This document shows, piece after piece, positions 1-9,017 of a DNA stretch of 64,000 bases. The notes beneath the pieces are model-generated. The model did not search any database. It saw nothing but the letters and a program-made list of their open reading frames with translations, and was not told the origin of the DNA. The stretch comes from Streptomyces sp. BV286 (GTDB lineage Bacteria; Actinomycetota; Actinomycetes; Streptomycetales; Streptomycetaceae). The DNA is taken from contig NZ_JAHRIB010000079.1 of the NCBI RefSeq assembly GCF_019090165.1, forward strand, positions 107,387-171,386, written 5' to 3'. Position numbers and translations under genes: made by a program. Positions within the stretch are counted from its first letter, which is position 1; every line of letters starts with the position of its first letter.

Positions 1-520
1 CGGCGATCCGGCCCGCGTCGAGGTAGGTGATGTGGTCGTCGTCGATGCCCTTGCGCATCTTCATGGTGACCGGCAGGTCGCCCGCCCCGGACACCGCCTC
101 GCGCAGGATCGCCCGCAGCAGGTGCCGCTTGTACGGGAGGGCCGAGCCGCCGCCCTTGCGGGTCACCTTCGGGACCGGGCAGCCGAAGTTCAGGTCGATG
201 TGGTCGGCGAGGCCCTCGTCCGCGATCATGCGGACGGCCTTGCCGACGGTCGCGGGGTCGACGCCGTACAGCTGGATCGAACGCGGGGTCTCCGACGCGT
301 CGAAGTGGATCAGCTGCATGGTCTTCTCGTTGCGCTCGACCAGCGCCCGCGTGGTGATCATCTCGCTGACGAACAGCCCTTTGCCCCCGCTGAACTCCCT
401 GCACAGCGTGCGGAAGGGCGCATTCGTGATGCCCGCCATGGGGGCGAGCACGACGGGCGGCTGGACGGTGTGGGGGCCGATCCGCAGGGCGGACTTCACC
501 GTGGACGTGGGCGTGGACAT
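1..520 (-). CDS. dusB: tRNA-dihydrouridine synthase, N-terminal part (cut by window edge)
   Basis: FMN-dependent enzyme that reduces specific uridines in the tRNA D-loop. The first 173 residues are visible. LAPMAGITNAPFR (about residues 25-37) is the flavin-site opening of the Dus TIM barrel. NFGCP carries the expected catalytic cysteine (about C114), and KVTRKGGGSAL follows. Family length is about 330-390 residues, so roughly half is missing beyond position 1. The ATG at 520 is chosen because the next residues run directly into the family N-terminus. A G-rich stretch sits immediately before it and no well-spaced ribosome site is seen. It is transcribed away from the MFS gene at 619. Confidence 0.95.
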   Translation of the reverse strand, partial: MSTPTSTVKSALRIGPHTVQPPVVLAPMAGITNAPFRTLCREFSGGKGLFVSEMITTRALVERNEKTMQLIHFDASETPRSIQLYGVDPATVGKAVRMIADEGLADHIDLNFGCPVPKVTRKGGGSALPYKRHLLRAILREAVSGAGDLPVTMKMRKGIDDDHITYLDAGRIA

Positions 521-594
521 TCCCCCATTGTCGCGCACGCCGACCGGTGCCTCGGAAGCCACCGATGACCATGGTCGTTAGTTAGGCACACTAC

Positions 595-610
595 CGAAAC
601 GGGCGTACGC
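595..610 (+). promoter_or_regulatory. -10-like hexamer in front of MFS gene
   Basis: TACGCT (605-610) lies 8 nt before the ATG at 619, the geometry of a leaderless transcript. Just upstream, TAGT and ACTA half-sites frame AGGCAC, a small inverted repeat that could bind a TetR/MarR-type repressor. No ribosome-binding site is visible. Inference only. Confidence 0.3.
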
Positions 611-618
611 TGATGGGC

Positions 619-2061
619 ATGCCCGAGCTCAGCCACCGCCGGCGACTGCTGGTTCTCGCGATCTGCTGCATGAGCCTGCTGATCGTGAGCCTCGACAACA
701 CCGTCCTGAACGTCGCGCTGCCCTCCATGCAGAAGGACCTGCACGCGAGCCTGGCCGGCATGCAGTGGACGATCGACGCGTACACCCTGGTCCTGGCCGC
801 GCTGCTGATGCTCGCGGGTTCGACCGCCGACCGCATCGGCCGCAGGAAGGTCTTCCTCGCGGGACTGATCGTCTTCACGATCGGATCGGTCCTCTGCTCG
901 CTCGCGCCCAACCTCGAATCGCTCGTCGCCTTCCGCATGATCCAGGCGGTCGGCGGCTCCATGCTCAACCCGGTCGCCATGTCGATCATCACGAACACCT
1001 TCACCGACCCGCGCGAGCGCGCCCGCGCGATCGGCGTCTGGGGCGGCGTGGTCGGCATATCCATGGCCGCCGGCCCGCTGGTCGGCGGCCTTCTCGTGGA
1101 CTCGGTCGGCTGGCGCTCGATCTTCTGGGTCAACCTTCCGGTGGGCCTGGCCGCACTTCTGCTCACCCTCCGGTACGTGCCCGAGTCCCGCGCCCCGAAG
1201 GCCCGCCGCCCGGACCCGGTCGGCCAGCTCCTGGTGATCGCCCTGCTCGGCTCCCTGACGTACGCGATCATCGAGGCGCCCGACTCCGGCGCGGTGAAGA
1301 CCCTCGCCTTCGGCGGCATCGCGTTCGTCGCCCTGGCCGCCCTCCTGTGGTACGAGCCCCGCCGCGACGAACCCCTCATCGACCTGCGCTTCTTCCGCTC
1401 GGCCCCCTTCAGCGGTGCCACGGTGATCGCGGTCAGCGCGTTCGCGGCGCTGGGCGGGTTCCTCTTCCTCTCGACGCTCTACCTCCAGAACGTGCGGGGC
1501 CTGAGCGCCCTCCACGCGGGTCTGTGGATGCTCCCCATGGCCGCCATGACGTTCGTGTGCGCGCCGCTGTCCGGCCGGCTGGTCGGCAGCCGCGGGCCCC
1601 GGCTGTCCCTGCTGGTCGCCGGCACCGCGATGACCGCGAGCGGGGTGCTCTTCGCCGCCTTCGAGGCCGAGACGGCGAACACGACACTCGTCATCGGGTA
1701 CGTCCTGTTCGGGCTCGGCTTCGGCTTCGTGAACGCCCCGATCACCAACACCGCGGTGTCGGGCATGCCGCGCGCCCAGGCCGGTGTGGCCGCCGCCGTC
1801 GCCTCCACCAGCCGCCAGATCGGGCAGACGCTGGGTGTCGCCGTGATCGGCGCGGTGCTCGCGTCCGGCGTCGGCTCGTCCTCGTACCGGGACAGCTTCG
1901 TCGCGGCGGCCCGCCCCGCCTGGTGGATCATCGCCGCGTGCGGTCTGGCGGTGCTGGCCGTCGGCGCCCTGACCAGCGGCCCCTGGGCCCGGCGGACCGC
2001 CGATCGCACGGCACGGCAGCTCTCGTCGGCGGAGCTCAAGGAGTCGGCGGGCGTCGTCTGA
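619..2061 (+). CDS. MFS drug exporter, DHA2/EmrB-QacA type (14 TM)
   Basis: Proton-driven multidrug exporter of the inner membrane, 480 residues. SLDNTVLNVALPSM in the first helix is the D1 motif of the 14-helix DHA2 drug:H+ antiporters. ADRIGRRKVFL is the cytoplasmic loop 2-3 motif A. WRSIFWVNLPVG before helix 7 is the usual DHA2 signature. An in-frame ATG at 613 adds two residues; 619 is preferred because it fits a leaderless start behind TACGCT. No regulator gene is adjacent, and the upstream neighbour dusB is divergent. Substrate cannot be predicted. Confidence 0.9.
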   Translation: MPELSHRRRLLVLAICCMSLLIVSLDNTVLNVALPSMQKDLHASLAGMQWTIDAYTLVLAALLMLAGSTADRIGRRKVFLAGLIVFTIGSVLCSLAPNLESLVAFRMIQAVGGSMLNPVAMSIITNTFTDPRERARAIGVWGGVVGISMAAGPLVGGLLVDSVGWRSIFWVNLPVGLAALLLTLRYVPESRAPKARRPDPVGQLLVIALLGSLTYAIIEAPDSGAVKTLAFGGIAFVALAALLWYEPRRDEPLIDLRFFRSAPFSGATVIAVSAFAALGGFLFLSTLYLQNVRGLSALHAGLWMLPMAAMTFVCAPLSGRLVGSRGPRLSLLVAGTAMTASGVLFAAFEAETANTTLVIGYVLFGLGFGFVNAPITNTAVSGMPRAQAGVAAAVASTSRQIGQTLGVAVIGAVLASGVGSSSYRDSFVAAARPAWWIIAACGLAVLAVGALTSGPWARRTADRTARQLSSAELKESAGVV

Positions 2062-2127
2062 CAGCGCGGGCCGGTGGCGGCGCGGTCCGCCGCGCCCCGG
2101 CAGGACAGGGGCGCGGCCCGTCTTTCC

Positions 2128-2153
2128 GGGGCGCGGGAACTGCGCGACCAGCC
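2128..2153. repeat. dispersed GC-rich repeat, half copy
   Basis: GGGGCGCGGGAACTGCGCGA followed by CCAGCC, one arm of the palindrome recurring across this window. It lies in the convergent gap between the MFS gene and the regulator at 2193. No matching left arm was found, so its terminator ability is uncertain. Confidence 0.7.
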
Positions 2154-2192
2154 CCCTCCCGGCCCGTACCCGACGACCCGACCCGCCGGGGC

Positions 2193-3116
2193 TCAGCCCC
2201 GCTCCACCGCCAGCGCGTGCAGCTTTTCCAGGCGCTCGCGGGACTCGTCGTCGACGGGCGCGTACGTGACCATGCGCGGCCCCTCCGCGGGACCGAGCCA
2301 CAGGTCGGTGTGGACCAGGTCGAGCCGCCCGACGTACCTGTTGTCGAAGAACTTGGTCTTGCTGCGCGAGCCGACCACCTCGTGCCGCTCCCACACCGCA
2401 CGGAACTCCTCGGACTCCGCGAGCAGCCGCTTGAGCAGCATCTTCCAGGCGGGGTCGGCGAGATGCCCCGCCATCGAGGCCCGGAACTTGGCGGCGATCA
2501 GCCGCACCGTCTCGTCCAGCAGCACGATCGAGGAGCGCCACTGCTCGTTCGTGGTGATGAGGACCATGCAGTTGCGGTCCTCCGGCGGCACGTCGTCGAG
2601 GTCGCACAACAGCCTGCCGTACGTGCGGTTGTAGGCGAGGATGTCGTACCGGCTGTTCTGGATGCAGGCCGGGAGGGGCTCCAGCTGCTCCAGCGTCCGC
2701 AGCAGCGCCGGGGTGATGGTGGGGCAGCGCGAGGCCGGGGTGGGGTCGACGGCACCGGCCAGCCGGAAGAGATGGGCCCGCTCGTTCCCGTCCAGCATCA
2801 GGGTGCGGGCGAGCGCGTCGAGGACCTGCACCGACACCTGGATGTCCCTGGCCTGTTCGAGCCACGTGTACCAGGTGACGCCGACCGCGGAGAGCTGCGC
2901 GACCTCCTCCCGGCGCAGGCCGGGGGTGCGCCGACGGCTGCCCCGGGGCAGGCCCACCTGCTCGGGGGTGATGTGCTCGCGGCGGTGCCGCAGGAAGGCG
3001 GCGAGCTCGTGCCGCCGGATCTCCGACTCGCCCGAGGGCACCCCCGAGCGCTCCGATCCCTCCGGGGCCCGGGATCCGTTCGCCCGTACCGCCGTCTCCT
3101 CTGCCATGGTCGTCAT
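2193..3116 (-). CDS. XRE-family regulator with MmyB-like ligand domain
   Basis: DNA-binding regulator of 307 residues. Residues about 35-90 form a helix-turn-helix with the subfamily hallmark GLRREEVAQLSAVGVTWYTW followed by LEQARD. The rest, about 105-285, matches the MmyB-type C-terminal domain (PAS-like, ligand binding). Start is ATG at 3116; an alternative in-frame ATG lies at 3107. It is divergent from the MFS exporter at 3219 across 102 bp containing inverted repeats. In this family a divergent exporter is normally the target, so it is probably the local repressor or activator of that pump. Inducer unknown. Confidence 0.9.
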   Translation of the reverse strand: MTTMAEETAVRANGSRAPEGSERSGVPSGESEIRRHELAAFLRHRREHITPEQVGLPRGSRRRTPGLRREEVAQLSAVGVTWYTWLEQARDIQVSVQVLDALARTLMLDGNERAHLFRLAGAVDPTPASRCPTITPALLRTLEQLEPLPACIQNSRYDILAYNRTYGRLLCDLDDVPPEDRNCMVLITTNEQWRSSIVLLDETVRLIAAKFRASMAGHLADPAWKMLLKRLLAESEEFRAVWERHEVVGSRSKTKFFDNRYVGRLDLVHTDLWLGPAEGPRMVTYAPVDDESRERLEKLHALAVERG

Positions 3117-3148
3117 GCCTCCAGCCTGCCGCCCCGCTGATCCTGTTT

Positions 3149-3186
3149 CCAGGTACTCCTTCTACCAGGATAAGGAGACTCTGGTA
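3149..3186. promoter_or_regulatory. candidate operator between regulator and MFS exporter
   Basis: Three copies of a TACCwGG-like half-site alternate in orientation: CCAGGTA at 3149-3155, TACCAGG at 3163-3169 and CTGGTA at 3181-3186. TACCAG/CTGGTA form a perfect inverted repeat with a 12-bp spacer. Position in the divergent gap suggests this is where the adjacent XRE regulator binds. Confidence 0.55.
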
Positions 3187-3218
3187 CCACCCTCGGGAGG
3201 AGGCGCACGCTCGACAGC

Positions 3219-4646
3219 GTGACCGAGATCCTTGCTCCCCGCACCGCCCGTTCGCCCGTCGCCCCGCCCGTGCTCGGCGGGCTCGGGCTCTTCACCGTGC
3301 TGCTCGGCGCGGCCCTGCCCCTCATCGACTTCTTCATCGTGAACGTCGCCCTGCCCACGATCGGCCACGACCTTGCCGCGAGCGAAGCGGTCCTGGAACT
3401 CGTCGTGGCCGGCTACGGAGTCGCCTACGCCGTGCTCCTCGTCCTCGGCGGCCGGCTCGGCGACATGTTCGGCCGGCGCCGGCTCTTCCTCGGCGGGATG
3501 ATCGCCTTCGGGCTGACCTCGCTGGCGTGCGGCCTCGCACCGACCGCGTGGACGCTCGTCGCCGCGCGCGTCGCCCAGGGCGCGGCCTCGGCGGCGATGC
3601 TGCCGCAGGTGCTCGCCACCATCCAGTCGGCGACCGAGGGCCCGCGCCGCGCCCGCGCGATGGGCCTGTACGGCGCCACGGCCGGGCTCTCCATGGTGGC
3701 CGGGCAGATCCTCGGCGGCGTCCTGGTCGCGGCGGACATCGCGGGCACCGGCTGGCGCGCGGTGTTCCTGGTGAACGTGCCGGTCGTACTGGTGGGCCTG
3801 TTCCTGGCCGCCCGTGCCGTCCCCGAGACCCGCTCGCAGCACCCGGCGCCGGTGGACGGCCCCGGCACGGCCCTGCTGGCCATCGCCCTGGTGTCCCTGC
3901 TGGCCCCGCTGACCGAGGGCCGGGCGGCGGGCTGGCCCCTGTGGACGTGGCTGTCGCTCGCCCTGTTCCCGCTCGCGGCGACCGCCTTCTACCGCGTCGA
4001 GCGGCGGGCGGAGCGGCTGGGGCGCACCCCGCTGGTCCCGCCGAGCCTGTTCTCGAACCTCCCCCTCCGCCGGGGGCTGGTGATGATCCTGCCCTTCTCG
4101 ATCGGCTTCAGCGGCTTCATGTTCGTCGTCGCGGTGGCGCTGCAGCAGGGAGTGCAGCTGAGCCCGGTCCGCGCGGGCCTCACCCTGGCCCCGATGGCGG
4201 TGTCCTTCTTCGTCGTCTCGCTCCTGGGCCCCCGGCTGGTGGCCCGCTGGGGTACGCGCGTGGTGACCGCGGGTGGCCTGGTCCAGGGGGTGGGTGTCGC
4301 CGTCCTCGCCCTCACGGTGTGGGGTTCCTGGCCCGACCTCGGCGGCCTCCAGCTCTGGCCCGGCATGGTCGTTGCGGGCGCGGGCCAGGCCCTCCAGCTC
4401 CCCGTCCTCTTCCGCGTGATCCTCTCCGAGGTGCCCGCGGCCCGCGCCGGTGTGGGCAGCGGTGTCATGATCACCGCCCAGCAGTCCGCACTGGCCCTGG
4501 GCGTCGCCACCCTCGGCACCCTCTTCCTCACGCTGACCCCGGATCTGGGCATGCGTGAGGCTCTGGCGACGACCCTCGCCGTCCAGCTCGTCGGTGTGGT
4601 CCTGACGACGGCCCTGAGCCTGCGACTGCCGCGCGTCATCGCTTGA
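3219..4646 (+). CDS. MFS drug exporter, DHA2 type, paired with XRE regulator
   Basis: Inner-membrane proton antiporter of 475 residues with a 14-helix profile. IDFFIVNVALPTIGHD in helix 1 is the D1-like motif. GDMFGRRRLFLGG is loop motif A, and WRAVFLVNVPV precedes helix 7. The start is GTG at 3219 with GGGAGGAGG about 15 nt upstream, rather far for a ribosome site. It is divergently paired with the MmyB-type regulator, so it is likely induced by that regulator's ligand. It resembles the exporter at 619 but is clearly a separate lineage, not a recent duplicate. Confidence 0.9.
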   Translation: MTEILAPRTARSPVAPPVLGGLGLFTVLLGAALPLIDFFIVNVALPTIGHDLAASEAVLELVVAGYGVAYAVLLVLGGRLGDMFGRRRLFLGGMIAFGLTSLACGLAPTAWTLVAARVAQGAASAAMLPQVLATIQSATEGPRRARAMGLYGATAGLSMVAGQILGGVLVAADIAGTGWRAVFLVNVPVVLVGLFLAARAVPETRSQHPAPVDGPGTALLAIALVSLLAPLTEGRAAGWPLWTWLSLALFPLAATAFYRVERRAERLGRTPLVPPSLFSNLPLRRGLVMILPFSIGFSGFMFVVAVALQQGVQLSPVRAGLTLAPMAVSFFVVSLLGPRLVARWGTRVVTAGGLVQGVGVAVLALTVWGSWPDLGGLQLWPGMVVAGAGQALQLPVLFRVILSEVPAARAGVGSGVMITAQQSALALGVATLGTLFLTLTPDLGMREALATTLAVQLVGVVLTTALSLRLPRVIA

Positions 4647-4765
4647 GACGTCCACACCGTGCGCGGAACTCGCACACAACGCACCACCCGTGTACTCCTG
4701 TTGATGTTGTTCTTGCTGCACACTCCTTAGCGCGCGCAAGCCGAGCGCGACCACCAGGAGGCGTC

Positions 4766-4975
4766 ATGCTGCAGGCCAACACCAGCAAGGTGAGCCGCTG
4801 GGACCAGCACGGCCGCGAGCACATCGTCCGGGTCCAACGCGCGGGTGTGCAGCGGACGATCAGGTGCGACACCTGCGGCTGGCGCAAGCCCGCCCAGTTC
4901 CTGCCCTGGCTCAAGGCCGAGGAACACCTCGCGGAGGCACACCAGGCGACGGTGGACCCGGCGCCGAAGGGCTGA
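4766..4975 (+). CDS. 69-residue conserved CxxC/HxxxxH zinc-finger-like protein
   Basis: A small basic protein. C34-D-T-C37 and H54-x4-H59 make a C-x2-C-x16-H-x4-H pattern, typical of a single treble-clef or C2H2-like zinc site. The segment from T31 to W48 is rich in basic and aromatic residues. Start is ATG at 4766 with AGGAG at 4756-4760, well spaced; the open frame extends further upstream but without a ribosome site. I recall near-identical small proteins of unknown function in other streptomycetes. It stands alone and is followed by a strong hairpin. Nucleic-acid binding is a guess from composition. Confidence 0.8.
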   Translation: MLQANTSKVSRWDQHGREHIVRVQRAGVQRTIRCDTCGWRKPAQFLPWLKAEEHLAEAHQATVDPAPKG

Positions 4976-5007
4976 GCACACCGGTCGCCCGGGCCCGGCG
5001 TCACGAC

Positions 5008-5049
5008 GCGGCGCGCCGGGAGTCGAACCCACGACTCCCGACGCGCCGC
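5008..5049. terminator. strong bidirectional hairpin terminator
   Basis: Stem 5008-5024 pairs with 5033-5049 (17 positions, one C-A mismatch at 5016/5041) around the 8-nt loop GAACCCAC. It lies between the 69-residue gene (+) and the DUF4394 gene (-), which converge here. No T-run, as usual for Streptomyces. Confidence 0.8.
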
Positions 5050-5196
5050 GCTGTCGTTCGGAGCGGCATCCAGGACGTGGGCGAGCGGGACAGGAACAGG
5101 TGCCCGGCAGCGGAGGGCGATGTCACCGCCCGCTGCCCGCCGCCCGCCGCCCGCCGCCCTTCGGTCAGTTCCCGGCAGCCGCTCCCGCCACCGTCG

Positions 5197-6129
5197 TCAC
5201 CCCTGGTTCAGCGGCAGCGCGATGTCCGCCACCTGCCGGCCGTGCCCGAAGGTGCCCAGTGAACTCAGCTTCCCCGTCAGCAGGTTGACCCGCCACGCCG
5301 TACGGCCGGTGACCGCGTAGCCGGTGTTCGTGCCGTTGCGCGTCGAACTGTGGATGTCGAAACCGGAGTTCAACGGCACGTCCACGCCCAGCTTCCCCGT
5401 CGGCGCGAGGTTGCCCGCGTTGGCGGGCGACTGCACCGACACCTGGTCCAGTGCGGTGTCGAGGTCGAAGAGGGTGGTCGCCGTCGACGCGTCGAGGTCG
5501 TTGTTCGTGTACGCGGCCCCGCTCACGCCGAGCGCGGTGGCACCCGGGTTCGGGGGCACCGGCGGGTTGGTGAGGGTCCCGTCGACGGCGGTGGTGCCGG
5601 GAGCCGGGGCGCCCGCCTGGTCGTCGAGGTTGTGACGGAGGTTCTGGCCGGTGTCGCTGATGACCCGCAGCCGGTTGGCGGCCGGGTTGAAGTCGACGCC
5701 GAACGCCTTGCCCTGCAGCGCCACGCCGAGCTGCGAGACCTTCGTGGCGCGGGCGCCCACCTCTCGGATCGTGTAGATGCCGCCCTGGTCCCCGACGGCG
5801 TACAGCTTCTTGTTCTGGACGCGGTAATCGATCCCGACCAGCGTCCTGTCGCCCTTGAGTCCGTCGACCTTCCCGAGCGGCAGCGCGGCGCCCGGCCGGT
5901 CGACCCGGAACGACACCAGCCGCTGGTCCGCCGTGAGCCCGACGGCCCGCAGCCCGCTCGGCGCGAGCGCCTCCGGCAGCCGGCCCGCACCGCCCTTGGC
6001 CTCGATCCCGGCCCTGGCCCCCGCGGCCCCCTTCTCCGAGGACCCGCCCAGCGCCCCCGCTCCCACGGCCCCGACCGTCCCGATCGCCACGGCCATCGCC
6101 AGTACGCCAACAACTGCCTGCTTACGCAT
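5197..6129 (-). CDS. secreted DUF4394 protein
   Basis: 310 residues. The N-terminus MRKQAVVGVLAMAVAIG is a signal peptide with a small-residue cleavage region near residue 25-30. The remainder matches DUF4394: LVGIDYRVQNKKLYAVGDQG, GVDFNPAANRLRVISDTGQN and GAAYTNNDLD. These read as repeated beta-propeller-like blades. The family has no established function and is found as exported proteins in many bacteria. Start is ATG at 6129. The upstream gap carries a very long palindrome at 6208-6264. Confidence 0.85.
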   Translation of the reverse strand: MRKQAVVGVLAMAVAIGTVGAVGAGALGGSSEKGAAGARAGIEAKGGAGRLPEALAPSGLRAVGLTADQRLVSFRVDRPGAALPLGKVDGLKGDRTLVGIDYRVQNKKLYAVGDQGGIYTIREVGARATKVSQLGVALQGKAFGVDFNPAANRLRVISDTGQNLRHNLDDQAGAPAPGTTAVDGTLTNPPVPPNPGATALGVSGAAYTNNDLDASTATTLFDLDTALDQVSVQSPANAGNLAPTGKLGVDVPLNSGFDIHSSTRNGTNTGYAVTGRTAWRVNLLTGKLSSLGTFGHGRQVADIALPLNQG

Positions 6130-6207
6130 GAGTGCCCCCGTAGAAGGTGCCGGCCCGCCCCCTGCGAGCCGTACGCCCCTCCTTCGGAACCCCCGGCCCT
6201 CTGGATT

Positions 6208-6264
6208 GCAAAAGCCCCAGTTCCATTACATCCGTTACGGACGTGACAGAACCGGGGCATTTGC
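6208..6264. repeat. 57-bp imperfect palindrome
   Basis: Arm 6208-6235 pairs with 6237-6264 at 22 of 28 positions around a single T, giving an almost uninterrupted palindrome centred on CCGTTACGG. It sits between the end of glyS and the start of the DUF4394 gene, both on the minus strand. It could be the glyS terminator or an operator for the DUF4394 gene. Confidence 0.7.
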
Positions 6265-6374
6265 AGGGGCTGCGCGCCTTCAGGGGCGTGGGGCCTTGTC
6301 ACATGGCGGCTCCGCCGCGGGGCACGACCGGCTCCCACCGTCGCGCACCTGCGAACGGCGCCCCCGCGAAGCGG

Positions 6375-7757
<1,383 letters not shown>

Positions 7758-7952
7758 GGTGCTCTCTTCATTACGACGACGGGCGACGAAGCAGGGTTGC
7801 TTCACAGCGATTGCTTCAGAGCGAATGCCTCAGATTACCGGCGGCCCCGCCCCCCGGATCAAATCGGTTGGGGTCCTGGCCGGACACCGTCCCCCCACCC
7901 ACCGTCACACCCTTCTCATACCGGGATGAAGCCCAGATCACAAGACAGCTTA

Positions 7953-7982
7953 TTGACAATCGTTTCCACACCAGCTGAAAAT
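7953..7982 (+). promoter_or_regulatory. znuA promoter, leaderless geometry
   Basis: TTGACA (7953-7958), an 18-bp spacer and GAAAAT (7977-7982) place transcription start about 7-8 nt later, at the ATG at 7990. Both hexamers are covered by Zur boxes, so occupied Zur would block polymerase directly. Confidence 0.6.
7954..7968. promoter_or_regulatory. Zur box 1
   Basis: TGACAATCGTTTCCA; its complement TGGAAACGATTGTCA agrees with the Streptomyces Zur consensus (TGAAAATGATTTTCA-like) at about 12 of 15 positions. It overlaps the -35 hexamer of the znuA promoter. Confidence 0.8.
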
Positions 7983-7990
7983 GAGTGTCA
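7976..7990. promoter_or_regulatory. Zur box 2
   Basis: TGAAAATGAGTGTCA, a 15-bp imperfect palindrome close to the Zur consensus. It covers the -10 hexamer and ends on the first base of the ATG at 7990. It lies 22 bp downstream of box 1, so the two sites face the same side of the helix. Confidence 0.8.
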
Positions 7991-8973
7991 TGAACGTACG
8001 ACGACGCCTCGCCGCCTCTCGAATAAACACAGCCGGGATCGCGGTCGCGGCGGCCACCGCCCTCACGCTCGGCTCCCTCTCCGCCTGCTCGTCCGACTCC
8101 AGCGCGGCCGACGGCGACAGCAGCGGGAAGCTCGACGTGGTGGCGTCGTTCTACCCGTTGCAGTTCCTCGCCGAGCGGATCGGCGGGAACCACGTCGACG
8201 TGAGCACCCTGACCGAGCCCGGCCAGGAGCCGCACGACCTGGAGATCAGCGCCAAGCAGACGGCGCAGCTCCAGGAGTCGGACGTCGCCCTGTACCTGAA
8301 GAACCTCCAGCCCTCCGTCGACGACGCGGTCGCCCAGTCCGAGATCAAGACCAAGATCGACGCGGCCACCCTCACCAGCCTGGAGAAGCACGGCAACGAG
8401 GTCGGCGGCCACGCGGCCGAGCACGACGACCACGAGGGCGAGGAAGGCTCCGGCGAGGACCCGCACATCTGGCTCGACCCCGTGAAGTACGCCGAGGTCG
8501 CCGAGGGCGTGGGCAAGGCCTTCGAGAAGGCCGACCCGGACCACGCGGCGGACTACAAGAAGAACACCGCGGCCCTGGTGAAGGAACTGGACGGCCTCAA
8601 CACCCAGTTCGAGGACGGCCTGAAGAACACGAAGACGAAGGTCTTCATCACGACGCACGCCGCCTTCGGCTACCTCGCCGAGCGCTACGGCCTCACCGAG
8701 GAGGCCATCAACGGCCTGGACCCGGAGAGCGAGCCCAGTGCCAACCGCGTCAAGGACCTTGAGAAGATGGCCAAGGCCGACGGCGTCTCCACGGTCTTCT
8801 ACGAGACCCTCGTCAGCGACAAGACCGCGAAGACCATCGCCGCGGACGCGGACCTCAGGACGGATGTGCTCGACCCGATCGAGGGCATCACGGAGAAGTC
8901 CCGGGGTGACGACTACTTCCAGGTCATGGAGGCCAACCTCAAGGCGCTGCAGTCGGCACTGGGCGCGAAATGA
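7990..8973 (+). CDS. znuA: zinc ABC transporter, substrate-binding lipoprotein
   Basis: Captures Zn2+ outside the membrane and delivers it to ZnuB. 327 residues. LSACSS near residue 30-35 is a lipobox, so it is membrane anchored. It is a cluster A-I metal-binding fold. Metal-site histidines fall in GQEPHDLEIS, DPHIWLDP and TTHAAFGYLAERYGL. Between the first two lies an acidic His-rich loop (about residues 139-155), typical of zinc rather than manganese binders. An ATG at 7981 is in frame but lies inside Zur box 2; 7990 fits a leaderless start. First gene of znuA-znuC-znuB, regulated by Zur. Confidence 0.93.
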   Translation: MNVRRRLAASRINTAGIAVAAATALTLGSLSACSSDSSAADGDSSGKLDVVASFYPLQFLAERIGGNHVDVSTLTEPGQEPHDLEISAKQTAQLQESDVALYLKNLQPSVDDAVAQSEIKTKIDAATLTSLEKHGNEVGGHAAEHDDHEGEEGSGEDPHIWLDPVKYAEVAEGVGKAFEKADPDHAADYKKNTAALVKELDGLNTQFEDGLKNTKTKVFITTHAAFGYLAERYGLTEEAINGLDPESEPSANRVKDLEKMAKADGVSTVFYETLVSDKTAKTIAADADLRTDVLDPIEGITEKSRGDDYFQVMEANLKALQSALGAK

Positions 8974-9017
8974 CCGCGAAATGACCGCCACATGATCAGC
9001 TTCCGGAGGACGCCGGC

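Noticed and set aside
5008..5049. tRNA T-arm-like sequence (GTCGAACCC on the plus strand)
   Set aside because: It is fully explained by a 17-bp hairpin; no acceptor, D-arm or anticodon arm can be folded around it.
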